Positions 1 to 10,800 of a stretch of DNA of 27,443 bases are shown here, piece by piece. The stretch's first letter is position 1. Every line of letters starts with the position of its first letter. This DNA is from Fragilaria radians (taxonomy: Eukaryota; Bacillariophyta; Fragilariophyceae; Fragilariales; Fragilariaceae), in NCBI GenBank assembly GCA_900642245.1, contig CAAAJI010000110.1, positions 125,382 to 152,824 of the forward strand, given 5' to 3'. The notes below the pieces were generated by a model. The model was not told the DNA's origin. It saw only the letters and a list, made by a program, of their open reading frames with translations, and made no database searches. The translations under genes were made by a program, and so were the position numbers.

Positions 1-1720
1 CTTGTTGGTGCAATTGTAGGAGCAGGTGTTGCAATTTCAATAGTGACACTTGCACGACCTGGAACTGTTCCTGTAGTTATAGAACTTACTTGAATAATGA
101 GTGAACTGCCATATCCATTGAAGTTAGGTATTGTATGGACAGTATTACCACTCATTTTTGCCACTAAGTCTGATGGTGCATATCCAATGCCTGTATTCCT
201 TGTTGCAACCAGAACTTGATCTCCACCCTCCTTGGTCTCTATATTCATACCTGTCTTGCGATTGAAATGCACATATATGTCTGTAGTTGAAGTGATTATT
301 CGAATGATCATTTTATCATCACTTGAAGCATTTGACTTTTCAGCAAAACCAATCAAGTTACCGTTCCAGTTAAATTGTCCACTGATAGGAAGGTCAAGAT
401 GATATTGACTGTACCAACCCAATTGATATGTTTTAGCTCCATTGAAGCACATTCTAGGTGATTCATCTTCTTTGTAAGAAACTCCCTATTTATGCAAGCA
501 AGCAAGATTAACATTAGACATATAAACCATTATTTGGTAAAATGTCAAGCGAGCTTACCATCATACACGACTTATCGCCATATTCCTCTCCCTCATTGGA
601 ATGCTGCAAGTTTAAATTGTGTCCTAAGGATAGTTTTGAGTAAACGTTCTGAAGTTGTCCGGTGAAACTTAGCATCACTTACCGATTTCGTGCATTTGTG
701 GTGACGGATATTGACACCAGTTATCATTGTAAACGGACAACCAATGGTTCACATAAGCATATGCTACCCAGTTTGTTGACGTTCCAAAAATTGTTCCTTG
801 GGGCATACATAGTATTACGTGGTCGGCAATTGTATTAAGAGAAGCCCCAAGATCAGATGCCGCTTTTGTCGTCATTTCATTTTCAATTGTCTTATAGTCA
901 CTTCCACCAATCATAATGGTGGGAATGCTGATGGTATAAACTGCATCTGTGCCTACCATAGCATTTGTTGTTAGAGGCTGAAACTGTAGCTTCCCGTCAG
1001 AACATCGGTCATATTGGCTCTTAAGATTGACAATATCACCGGAGGTGCCAAAAATATCATCAGACAACTCAGATTCAGATGCCGTGGTAGATTTGTCAGA
1101 AGCAACGGCACGAATGACAAGAACAGTCTTTGTTCCTGTTTGCAGCTTTCGTCTCTTTATTTCGCGCAAATAACGACCGCTTACGTTATCATTCGCCACT
1201 CCAAGCTATCATATTATATAAATTCAAATGAGATGAAAAAAATGAGTTTTTTAAATTCAAATTTTGGTCATTGGATACGATTCCAAAATGTCTTGCATAC
1301 CTGTACTGCTCCATTTGCTGGAACTTGCAATATGTTTTGAGTTTCATCAATAACCACGTCGTTTGCATAAAGTGTTGTCACGCCGCTCTCGATTCCATTT
1401 GCTTCTGCCCATTCAGATGTCATTCCATCAATCGTGACTGTCTTGTGGAAAGAACCATGTAGATCCTCACCCCGAAGTTCGCATTCTAATTTAGACTCTC
1501 TACGACCATCTTCGAATTCTACCTCTGAAAAAAGGATCAAACAATTCTCATGAAGCAATTCTCCAAACTGTCGAGTAAGAAGTGATGGGATGAAGGGAAA
1601 TGAGATAATTCACAAATGAAGGATCGTCAAGACTTTCCATTAGTTGAAAAATAGTTAACTTACTGTTCTACGGATGGGGATGAACATGACAACAACAAAA
1701 AGTTGAAAAAAGGGATACAT
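1..1720 (-). CDS. M11 (gametolysin-type) secreted zinc metalloprotease, gene A; five exons, 3' end outside window
   Basis: Reading the minus strand, five exons join in frame: 1664-1720, 1301-1567, 683-1205, 559-623 and 1-485 (cut by the window edge). All introns are GT...AG (96, 95, 59 and 73 nt; phases 0, 0, 1, 0). The model follows from matching the complete paralogue at 18653-21222. Residues 1-19 (MYPFFQLFVVVMFIPIRRT) form a hydrophobic secretion signal. Residues about 20-110 are a likely propeptide. The catalytic motif HEIGHNLNLQH (residues 280-290) is split by intron 3 inside the Gly codon: three zinc-binding His plus the catalytic Glu. A candidate Met-turn (GDKSCMM) follows, then MCFNGAKTYQLGWYS, typical of the M11 family. 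The visible 466 residues end as Pro-Thr repeats begin (ATPAPTIAPT). Expected to be an extracellular protease acting on matrix or wall glycoproteins; the substrate is unknown. No stop or frameshift was seen. Confidence 0.9.
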
Positions 1721-2214
1721 CTTTGACAAAAGCAAAACTTGCGTCCTCGATTCACTGAATAGTGAGGATTTATGTCTTTAGATAAAAAAGCAAAACAATC
1801 AGTAATTTATCTGTAATGACCATTAATTTTGTGTGTCCTTTGGAACAGACATTTTTATGCCAATCGTAATCGTAAAACGTTCTCAACGTTTTCATTCTAT
1901 TATATATATACATGCATTAAAACATATATGTGGATTTGTAATGAAACGCGGCAACCATTTCGAATAATTATTATTTTTAGATCGTGTTCGGACAAATTTG
2001 CTGTCCGGTCTCTAATCGTCCATATTCACCACTTTTCCTAGACATCCCACTCTAAGAATGCAAGTCAATCTCATGTTACATCCGCTAATCAAGCTCGTGG
2101 ATGCATCAGACATATAAATTGCTTGTGTGTCTGCTAGAATCTGTCTCATTCTTCGTGATTCCAGGACAAAGCTAACCATTCCAGATACATAGTCTTAATG
2201 CTTAATAATTCAAA
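1721..2214. other. Gene-free upstream region of metalloprotease gene A
   Basis: No coding signal was recognised. A short inverted repeat (TCACT-GAAT-AGTGA, 1752-1765) sits about 35 bp upstream of the gene A start, and the 15-bp box shared with gene B lies at 1867-1881. The stretch around 1900-1930 is AT-rich with alternating TA. Confidence 0.5.
1867..1881 (-). promoter_or_regulatory. Candidate promoter box shared by both M11 genes (copy A)
   Basis: The plus strand reads TAATCGTAAAACGTT. A copy with one mismatch (TAATCGTGAAACGTT) lies at 21308-21322. Both copies are in the same orientation relative to their minus-strand gene: here about 147 bp upstream of the ATG, there about 86 bp upstream. 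Most of the remaining upstream DNA does not obviously align. A regulatory role is inferred from conservation only. Confidence 0.4.
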
Positions 2215-2345
2215 TCAAATCGCTGTTTATGGCTTACCACCAGTTCATGAAACAAATACAAGTTTAGCCTATCAGATTTGTTTATCAATGATTCCTTTAT
2301 TGATTGGTTAATCTCGTATGCAACAGTTCATTGGATTCTATGGGA
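2215..2345 (+). repeat. Diverged relic of the inverted-repeat element found at 24002
   Basis: AAATCGCTGTTTATGGCT and the following ACCAGTT closely match the left end of the element at 24002-24680 (AAATCGCAGTTTATGGCTG, then ACACCAGTT). A second anchor, GATTGG plus a TAAT/GTA/CAGTT-like run near 2315-2335, appears in the same order in that element around 24097-24135. No matching right-hand inverted repeat was found downstream, so this is a fragment or an old degraded copy. Confidence 0.5.
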
Positions 2346-3021
2346 AACACTTCTTGTCTGAAAAAGAGAATGTTGCTGGTTTATTGCCAGTGAGACTAAG
2401 AAGAAATTAAGGTGGGTGTTGTTGGCTTTGGTATAATCATAATCAAAGTCTTAAAGCTATTGCTGTTGGATAATAATCAAAAATACTGGAAAAGACTCAA
2501 AATATTACAAGTAACGAAATTGTGAGCACATCATGAAATTTCTACTTGAAGGAGACCAAAGTTGATAAATTTCAATTTGTGAAGACAGAGAGAGTGTGGA
2601 AGATAGAATTATTGAAATCAAAGTTTTCAAGTTGAGCAAGGATAATTCCGATATTTTCAGGAACATTCAGGAGAGGTACTAACACCCTACAATAAAGCTT
2701 TAGGTGCAACTTGAAAGATGTATGGTACTTGAACGTTTGTGATAGGAAGGGTATTGAAGATTATTATCCCTCACGTTTAGAATTAAGTTATTTTTTATCT
2801 GTTTAGGTTATCCTTTAGGGAATTCAGTAGATTGAGTTGAATGAGCCAGTCATATGTGGAGCAATTAAATCTTATTTTTATACACACACGGTAGGTTTGA
2901 TTATATTCAATCATGGCATACGTTTGCATCAAGTCCAAAATCTTTGCGGGATAACCTTAATATCTCTTGGATTGACTCAGGATGATTTGGATCATGAGCC
3001 GATTGTCATTTTCTACTCCCA
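2346..3021. other. No recognisable feature
   Basis: AT-rich DNA with only short ORFs in all frames. A 90-codon plus-strand ORF at 2837-3109 resembles no family I recognise and lacks convincing context, so I do not call it a gene. Confidence 0.4.
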
Positions 3022-3654
3022 TACTGATTTGCTTTCTTCCTTGGATTTTGCTAATGGCTTCCTCCATTTGAACTTGACGTGGCGTTTATCTAGGTATGCA
3101 TACTTCTGAAGATTGCCAAGTACTTGCTCCTCTTCTTTCTGAATTAAAAGACTGCTTGCATTTTCAATCTTTTCAGGGGACTCGGTAGTCGTACAGCTCA
3201 GTTGATAAATGCAAATTGGTTTCCCATCTTTTCTTTTCCCTGGATGGTGATATTGACCACTAAGCCATAATCTGAGTTGTCATTAACAGGTTAAAGCTTC
3301 GCTTTGAATTTTCCTGGGTGTACCCCTTACTGGGAGGTTCTTGTAACTCTTTTCTTTTCTTCCAGTCGTTAATGTCTATTTCATCTTTGATTGTATCCGC
3401 TCTCATTTGTTTCACTATGACAACAATATTTGCTTCCTGGTTCCCTGAAAAAGTAATTGATCTTTGGTTATTTCATTTTTCAACCATCTGCCTACACAAA
3501 TTGGTGCTTGTTGTGGTTCTTGATTGCTTGCACTTTTTTCAAGGTCATGGAAAGAGTAAAAATAAGGGTCTTTTTGCATTGCAATAAAAAATCCTTTATA
3601 GTGTTTTTCTCGGCTATTGCCTCTAACATTAGGTATATAGTTGTTTGAAATCAA
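3022..3654 (-). pseudogene. Unassigned decayed coding-like remnant
   Basis: Minus-strand reading gives a chain of Lys/Glu/Gln-rich, coding-like segments in shifting frames. The first is a 79-residue ORF at 3415-3654 containing QEPQQAPICVGRWLKNE. A different frame then carries MRADTIKDEIDINDWKKRKE, and a third carries a segment with KIENASSLLIQKEEEQVLGN ending at a TAG near 3022. Successive frame changes without clear splice sites suggest decay rather than exons. I do not recognise the family. A retrotransposon gag is possible given the neighbourhood, but this is a guess. Confidence 0.25.
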
Positions 3655-4287
3655 AGTATTGTAGATTTTACAAATCGTTCTGCTGTTTTAGTCCCAATAA
3701 TTTAAAATTAATGATATTTCAATTTTGTATATGTATCTATGGAGCTTTCTTTGTCTGAGTCAAAGCTAACCATACACGTTATGCTGACTACTTTGTCAAA
3801 AATAGTCATCAAGAGTATCATTTTTTTCACCGTTTTGACAAAAAGAGATTAAGACGCTGGTTCTCTTTTTCTAGCACTATTTGTAAATAGTTATGTTTGT
3901 ATATCCACTATAGCATTGTCGTGTAGAGTCACCATTAGGTGATGTATCGTAATTGAATCATACATTCTCCAGAAAAGGCTGAAAGCATGATATAAAGACT
4001 GCAAATATCCTAGATTCTATGTAAGTACATCTATCAACGGTGAATTGTGCAGAGAATGGAGGGAAACTGTGCTCCGACTAATACGTTAATCTAGAAGAAC
4101 CCTTGCCATTATACACTCTTACCCCTTGTTTTTGCCATAAATTGGCATTTACTTTTGTATCTTACATAAATTCCATTTTGTTGGAAATACACTCAAACTA
4201 TACCATTGAACGTTTGCCCCTGAAAGTCAATAGATGCTACAACAAGTAATTTACTTGCTGCAATCTAGAACATTTACACCAACTTGC
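3655..4287. other. No recognisable feature
   Basis: AT-rich intergenic DNA downstream of the Pro/Thr/Ser-rich gene. No ORF of note, RNA gene or repeat was recognised on either strand. Confidence 0.4.
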
Positions 4288-5133
4288 TTATCCTTTTTTT
4301 TTCACGGAGGAAGGAAAGGTGGTGATTGAAGGAAAACTGGAGCGAGAGGGTTCGCTGGATAGTGATGGCTCAATCGAAGGAATATTGGAACGTGCTGACG
4401 GTGCATGTGAGCTCGAAGGTCTTTGGGAAGGAGAAGGAGTCGGCCCCGGAGAATCTGTGGGTAATGTTGAAGGTCTGAGAGATTTGGATGGTGACCGTGA
4501 TTCCTTTTTCGTCGGAGCAATGGAAGGCGATGGACTCGGCATCGGAGAATCAGTTGGAACCTTGGATGGACTTTTGGTCTCAGTGGGTGATTTAGTGGGT
4601 GTAATGCCTGAGGGTGATGGTGAAGGTTCGGGAGACTCTGTTGGGGATGTTGAAGGAGGTGAGAAAGTAGGAGTGATAGAGGGGGAAGGAGATGGCGCTG
4701 GTGATTCGGTTGGAGAAATGGTTAGCACTGTTGGATTGCTGGTTGGAGCAGGAGTTGGAGCAGGAGTTGGAGCAAAAGTTAATGCAAGAGTTGGAGCAAA
4801 TGTTGGAGCAAACGTTGGAGTATTAGTTGGCGCAAACGTTGGAGTAGTCGTTGGCGCTAACGTAGGCTCTGTTAGAGAATTCGCAGAAGCGGGAGTGGGT
4901 TGAGAAGTACTAAACACAAACGTAGCAAACACACTAGGCTTCTTCCTTTTGACCTTCGTTGGGTTCTTGGTAGGAGCCTTCGTAGGAGCCTTGCTAGGAG
5001 CCTTAGTGGGTTTCTTCGTGGGATTGTTAGTGAGTGACGACGATGAATCAACTACATTGTCAAAGACATCACGCAGATGTGAGACAGAAACGACCTTCAC
5101 AAGAAGGCATGGGATAATGACATTTCGCAACAT
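4288..5133 (-). CDS. Secreted Pro/Thr/Ser-rich low-complexity protein
   Basis: Intronless ORF of 281 residues ending in TAA. The first about 18 residues (MLRNVIIPCLLVKVVSVS) look like a signal peptide. Residues about 37-65 are a basic KPTKAPSKAPTKAPTK block. Residues about 80-135 are PT repeats (TFAPT, TPAPT), and the rest is Ser/Pro/Thr-rich with four related units of the form T-E/D-SP-x-PSPS. The tail ends VKKKG. No Cys and no globular domain is seen. Pro-Thr repeats of this kind are common in secreted and cell-wall-associated stramenopile proteins and are probable O-glycosylation sites, so an extracellular structural or adhesive role is inferred. The apparent long plus-strand ORF of Val-Gly repeats is an artefact of the antisense repeat. 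It could alternatively be a detached tail of an M11-like gene, but the ATG plus signal peptide argue for an independent gene. Confidence 0.7.
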   Translation of the reverse strand: MLRNVIIPCLLVKVVSVSHLRDVFDNVVDSSSSLTNNPTKKPTKAPSKAPTKAPTKNPTKVKRKKPSVFATFVFSTSQPTPASANSLTEPTLAPTTTPTFAPTNTPTFAPTFAPTLALTFAPTPAPTPAPTSNPTVLTISPTESPAPSPSPSITPTFSPPSTSPTESPEPSPSPSGITPTKSPTETKSPSKVPTDSPMPSPSPSIAPTKKESRSPSKSLRPSTLPTDSPGPTPSPSQRPSSSHAPSARSNIPSIEPSLSSEPSRSSFPSITTFPSSVKKKG

Positions 5134-5701
5134 GAGTTCGTGCTGCCTATCATGTACAATGGTGGTTGGGGTGTAAGAAGTAGTTGCCTTTTTTTAGGGT
5201 CATTCTCAAGGCATCCCTTCCAACTGCGAATGTCCGTTGCATTTGCAACCATATGTTTTGGAAAAAAGTAGTACAATGGTGAATACGACATGAGATGCTA
5301 AACGACGGAAATTTAAAATTTCGTTCCAGAGTTCGTAATTGAAATTTTTTACATTCCATTAACAACGGACGAAACCCATTCACCCATATTTCAGTGGATG
5401 GGCGGAAAATTTTGGCATTGTGACCATGGTTGTTATGCCCAAGGTGGTTCATTTGTCAAATAACTTCCGATTCGAAACGGCCGGAATAACGCTCGGTGTA
5501 CATGTTAATGAGGAAATGAACTACTTAAGCATTGTCTAAATATATTTTAATTCGTATGCAGGTAACACATCTAAGGAACCATCGTGCACATCATGGATAT
5601 TGACATTGATTATCTTGAATATGAATTGCTTGACCTCATGACTTTCAATTAATTCCCTCACAACAACAACTCAACATTCAAATGAATGAGACAGTCTAGC
5701 T
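5134..5701. other. No recognisable feature
   Basis: Upstream flank of the Pro/Thr/Ser-rich gene. Short overlapping ORFs occur on the minus strand (5097-5452) but have no recognisable similarity or start context. AT-rich towards 5530. Confidence 0.35.
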
Positions 5702-5929
5702 TTGATGGAAGAACTGAAGAAATCACAAACAGGGAGCACCTTTGCCTCAAAAGGATTTGTCAAATTGCCTTTCCATCCAACATTCATTGGAGGAAACGTC
5801 ATAAACCCAAAGACCAAGTTCCAATCTATGGGAGCACTTCACAACATTCAGAGGAACTACTTTGGCTCCCCAATGGAACCTACCAAAGCAATGTTCAACA
5901 ATCTTCCAATCAAGTCAAGAGAATCTTGA
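5702..5929 (+). other. Unassigned 75-codon ORF upstream of a transposase remnant
   Basis: The ORF starts at an ATG and encodes a fairly coding-like peptide (GFVKLPFHPTFIGGNVINPK, then FQSMGALHNIQRNYFGSPME). It ends 53 bp before the PIF/Harbinger-like reading frame begins, in a different frame. It may be a decayed N-terminal part of the same transposon or an unrelated fragment. No family was recognised. Confidence 0.25.
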
Positions 5930-5981
5930 ATGACACTGGTACTCTGATTGTTTTGCTTTCAAAATATCAACGAATGCAATA

Positions 5982-6449
5982 GATTCAATAGGTGCTTCCC
6001 TTGGAACCAAGGTTCTGCATAAAATTGATGGCATGTTTGATTCTCTTGATTGCAAGAATACAAGATGGGAAAATTGTTCAAAATCATGGCAAGGTACTTA
6101 CCAAATTGGGAGGTATTCCCCTGGACCCACGGTTGTCTTGGAGGCATTGTGTGATTACCATTTATGGTATGCATCGTTTAAATATACTGGGTCATGGAAT
6201 GACCTCAACATCTTGCATCTCTCTCCTTTTCTCAACAGTTTGTTGCGTAGTTCCTTTGCAAAGCCCAAAGCAAACATAGTTCCGTTTCAGATTGGAGAGG
6301 ATTCATTCAATCATTTGATTGCCACGCTTTTCAGACCCCTCATGCATTCTAATATGCCAATTATGTTTCATGCCATTACGGTAACAAGATGTTTGCCAAA
6401 AGGTCGGCTGCAGCAGAAGAAAAACCTAAAATGGGTTCCAGACCTTTGA
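5982..6449 (+). pseudogene. PIF/Harbinger-type (plant transposon protein family) transposase remnant
   Basis: One frame reads through KVLHKIDGMFDSLDCKNTRW, WENCSKSWQGTY, then PTVVLEALCDYHLWYASFKY, GSWNDLNILHLSPFLNSLL and VPFQIGEDSFNHL. This order matches the DDE nuclease of PIF/Harbinger transposases: SLDC with the first Asp, the WKNC/W-x-GQY block, P-T-VVLEAV-x-DY-x-LW, then G-S-x-ND-IN-x-L-x-x-SP with the second Asp. The third catalytic acidic residue and the C-terminal half are not recognisable, and the N-terminal HTH region is missing, so the gene is dead. No terminal inverted repeats or TAA duplication were identified. Confidence 0.7.
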
Positions 6450-7179
6450 ATGAAAATGTTCAGTAATAGCAAGGCTTTATAAAATTGATTCAATCATGAC
6501 AGCAACGATGATGTGATAAAAGTTGATGATGGGAAAGACACATCCATTTTTGATAGAATCTTGAAGATTGGCATAGGGCATAAAGTTGATCCTGAAAATT
6601 GAATATCTGGCAAAACAGAGTTTGATTTGAATACGTTAAAAGTTAAAATTGACTTCAGCAATATGCATAAATACTTGAGCAACTGCAAAGAGGATACTGC
6701 CACAAAAACAAAAATTTCATAATCAACATTTAATATAAATAAAATTATAAAAAATATCAATAAAGAATATTAAATAAGCACTTAAAAAAACATAAGCATC
6801 TTTCTGTTTTTTCCTATGGCTGATACTACAGCTTCTAAAGGTATAGATTTTGCTTCTATTACCGTAATATGACAAACTGATTTTAAGCTTATTCTTGATT
6901 TAAGAATGTACCGTTAGGATCTGTAGATTGGAGAGAGACATCATTAGCGAAGATCCTAGCAAAAAGGACTAGGTTGAAATCGTTAAATATTGCCAAAAAT
7001 AATTTTGATTAAATTTTTGAATGAGAAAAGTGCTTTTTACAGAATGGCTTTAGCTAAGGCTAGTAAACCTCGAGATATCTCACGCTAAGGTGTTGTAGGA
7101 CCTTGATTGGCATAAACCGTGATTGACTCCAATGGTAGTACCACACAAAAGGGATTGTTCAAGCGTCCATTATCTCTTC
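6450..7179. other. Gene-free, possibly decayed coding sequence
   Basis: Plus-strand frames contain scattered coding-like runs broken by stops: VIKVDDGKDTSIFDRILKIG near 6515-6575, and MADTTASKGIDFASITV from about 6813. None matches a family I can name. The run up to 7180 may be the degraded upstream part of the copia fragment that follows. Confidence 0.3.
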
Positions 7180-7590
7180 AAACTTTTATTTTAAAAGATA
7201 TTGATGTTATGGGTGATTTTAAAGCATGAGAAGCCTGTTCTGCTTGGAAGGGAAGGCATAACACATTTTGGAAGGTTAGCTGTGCTATTGCGGGGAATAT
7301 TATAACTATCAGTTCCATCAGAGGTGGAAGGTATAGAAGCTTGAAACTTTGAGGGTTGATTGTTGGAGCTACTTTCTGAACTATAAAAGTGATTTGAAAG
7401 ACAAGCTATTTGAACTGTCTATTGAATTGAGCAATGTAAAGAAGACTTAAGTACCTGAGTTTAGATAATTCTAGAAAAGATTATTCAATATTGAGAAGGC
7501 TTGAAAAGAAACTAAATGGATGTAAAATTTGAGTTTAGCTTGCCAAGAACTCCAAAGAGAAAGGTAAAGGTGGAGATGGGGCGATGCTTT
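7180..7590 (+). mobile_element. Ty1/copia integrase fragment, heavily decayed
   Basis: With stops and frame changes, the plus strand reads DIDVMGDFKA-stop-EACSAWKGRHN, then CAIAGNI, then DCWSYFLNYKSDLKDKLFEL, then KKLNGCKI and AKNSKEK. These align in order with the better preserved minus-strand copia copy (GFNVVGDYKTCEACSVAKAR, VIAGERHYVDISS, CCWSYFLKRKSDLKNQLVEL, GLKFKFSGQNSTEK at about 16130-15700). The first part is the zinc-binding segment and the second is the start of the integrase core. No LTRs were found. It belongs to the same family as the copia pieces at 15340-18382. Confidence 0.65.
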
Positions 7591-7828
7591 GGGAATCAAT
7601 GAAATTGACTTTGGTAGCATCCTTCGATGAAAAAAGAATCATTAACCATGAAAGACAACATTCACTATTATAGCTGAAGTTCAAAACATGGTTCAAGGGA
7701 TTCAGCTAACTAAGTACCTTTGGAGACATGTGTGTCGTCACGACAAAGAAAGGAATGCAAGGTACATGAAATGAAAGAGGATGATCTATTAATGTTATTA
7801 CCATCACTAATTTTGACAAATGTACCCT

Positions 7829-10800
7829 TCATTTCTTTTTTTTGGTATACTTCATTTTTCTTCTGGTATACTTCATGTTTTTCTCTTTTATTTTCATATA
7901 CCGTTCGAAAAAGGCACGCAAATCATCATAGGTCCAAGTTTCAAAGTACGGAGCAATTCGTCGAATGGCCGAAACGGACTTTGAGGGACTAATACAGGTA
8001 ACAGCAAGGTGCATACAATGAATGGCGTGTGGCGAATACCGTTTCAAGAGTTTTTGACAGTCCAATGGAATATCTTTGATTTGTGGGCTTTGTTCCACGC
8101 GACATTGCCGAATGAGTGATTCATAATACAAGTCAAGAATATGATACAACAGATTCGACTCTCCAAACGATGATGACAGCCAAGCAAGAGCCTGTGATAC
8201 AGTATTTTTCTTGGCATTTTTAATAACGTTGTGATTAGCTTGATCCTTCCTGAATAACGAATACGTCAAAGCAAAGATTCCCTCTTGTACGTTTCGAGAG
8301 TGAGTGCCGCAGAGATGCACCAAGATAATGAGCTTGTAACACATGAGTTCCAATTCCTCCTCATAATCTTCCTTATCGTTACTGGAAAAGATGATAGAGT
8401 TAGGATTCTTCTCCAATCTTAGTGAATGCTTTCGGGATTTTTTGGAGGGGAAAGGGGGGAGTTTCTTATCCACAGTACGGTCTGTATGTTTTACTTTGGA
8501 CTTTGGTTGGAGCGAGATGATCTCAATCAATCTTGTCAACCAATCAAATGTAGTGCCATCATCGTCTTTGACTTCGTTTCCAGTATTCCTCAAGCTCTGC
8601 AATTTTCCATCTGTTGATGGTGCTGTTGCTGACGATGATAATGGTACAAGGGAGACTGTTTCCTGTTCCAATTCCATCCAATGTTTTTGGAGTTGCTTCT
8701 TTACCCAAAGTACCCGATTAGCATCGTTGGGAGGAGTAAATGGAGGCAATGTTAGAAGATATGTTTTCCAAAATTCTTTTCGAGAGGAATCCCATCCGGT
8801 AAATAGATCCCCTTGCGGTATTGATGATGCCTCGGAATCTTTGGGTATCACTCCCTTGACATGGGAGGGAAGACGACATAGATGTTTAATCAATTGCTGC
8901 CAGTGATTCAAATTGGATGGGTCACGTTCAATTTGTTCCGCCAGATGATCTACAACATCCACAGCAGGAATTGTCAAAGGGTGTGGTGCCTGATTGTCCA
9001 ATGATGGTCCCATGGTCGTGATGAATGATGATACATGTTGTGCATGCGTCGCTGCAATTCCCCTCCATGGTTTGTCATGTTGTGGACCGATCATAAGTGC
9101 CATGGGTTGCTTCCATTCCAATGTAGGAACAATGAAATCACTGCTCCGCACATGTGGAAGTTGCAGGAGCCGTTGTAGTGTTTGAGCTGCCATATGTCTT
9201 GAATCATGAAATTTGGGTAATTTCTGTCGAACTTCATGGGGTAGTAAACATGACTTTCTGGGTGGTTTCTTGCGGATACAACGATCTTTGTCATTATCAT
9301 CATCGTCATCATCATCACCACTATCATCATCGTCATCGTCATCATCAACATTATAATGATGAGATCTGTTTCGACGACGCGATACACACAGGGCTGCAGG
9401 ACCACCGATTTGAATACCCGAGCATAGGAGTAAACTAGAAAATCGAAATGCCATTAGCCATCCAAGCATATCCAATTGTATCGAGGATAACGTTGTACCC
9501 ATAGGACAGAACGGTTCAAGGAACGTTGCTGCCTTGTTGATGATATATTCTAGATGGCCAACATCCATGAGTTGTTGTGATTTTGATGGACTTGATTCAA
9601 GATAGTCTTCGTCATCTTGTTGATTCAATTTCGAGTCATTCAATGTACCATTCGCCTCCAGGAATTCCAGAGTTTGTCTCATGGTATCCAAGGGAGACTT
9701 GCAACAAGGACGTACAAACACATCCGCCGCATCTTTCGGTAATTCACGTGCAATGTAACTAAGGATATGAATAAGATGTAATTGCGGAAATACTTTCATG
9801 TGTGGTCGTGATAACATGGATTGCAAGAAAGACATTTCCTCGGCAACCTCACTTGCGCCACGAGCTGTTGTCATATTTGTTGTTACTGTTTGAGGATACA
9901 TGCTTAAATGTGTCCCCTCTGGAGTTGTGATGATTGTATGATTGGCAACGTAACTACAATACTTCAACCAGGCATGATATTCTGCTACAGCATATATTTC
10001 GACATCTGGGCTCATTTCTTCATACCGATAACGGTGATAATAGGTATTCATATAGAGCTGATTTTTGGAGAGAACAAACTTGAAACATTCCAAAAGAGTT
10101 TGATGCCAAAATGTAAGGTCAGGAGTGTCATTATTGGCAGTAGAAGAAGAATAGCCTTGTGAATCCATGACTTGCGATAACAGACTTGCCACGGTAATTT
10201 CTGCTGTTTCGAATGAAACAAGCCCGTCGGGGATGGAATGCATACAGGGATCTGGATCTCCCCATAGAGTAAGGTAGGAATCTAAAGGCATATAGGGTAC
10301 AGGTGGTTCAGCACCTGGACTGTATTGAAATTTCACATCTTGTAGGACATTTCGTTGGCTGGATGAGAGTGTCAAGGTACTGTATTTGGCAATAATTTTC
10401 CTAATGAACCTGAGATGTTGTTTTGGATAGGCAGGATAGGAAGATGGAATATTGTTGTGACATAAAAGCTTCCGAACCAAATCTCGATTTGTCCATGAAT
10501 GATTGCAAAAGACTTTTAATCCCTGCCCATGATAAAGTGCATCATTCCATAACGCGTGATGCCGTGTAGGTACGGATTTCCTGTAAAGTGACCTAAGGAG
10601 GAGAGTTGTCATTTTCGTTCTGTCACGTTTCCATCTAACTTTGGATGTATTATTGGGATAGGAATTCACCAACAAGTATCGTGCCGCTAATTTGGCCGTA
10701 GCAGCCTTATGGAATACTGTCAAGGAGATGGAAGTGGAATGCAATGGAAGGAATGGAATTAATTTAGATCTTTGTGTGTCTGAACATTTTGAGGATGACC

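Noticed and set aside
1014..1340. Plus-strand 108-codon ORF across gene A exons 2 and 3
   Set aside because: It overlaps well-supported minus-strand exons and their splice sites and has no recognisable similarity.
4741..4830. Regularly spaced repeats that superficially resemble an array (GTTGGAGCA units)
   Set aside because: They are coding Pro-Thr repeats of 12-bp-like period in a eukaryotic gene, not a CRISPR array; there are no unique spacers.
4319..5176. Long plus-strand ORFs rich in Val-Gly/Glu-Gly repeats
   Set aside because: They are the antisense of the Pro-Thr repeats of the minus-strand gene; the codon periodicity of the repeat keeps the opposite strand open.
6494..6760. Minus-strand hydrophobic ORF that looks like a small membrane protein
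   Set aside because: The hydrophobicity comes from AT-rich DNA; the plus-strand reading is equally coding-like and broken by stops.
8391..9438. Plus-strand ORFs inside the 1287-residue gene, including a His-rich one
   Set aside because: Shadows of the long minus-strand frame; the His-rich run is the complement of the Asp-coding triplet repeat.
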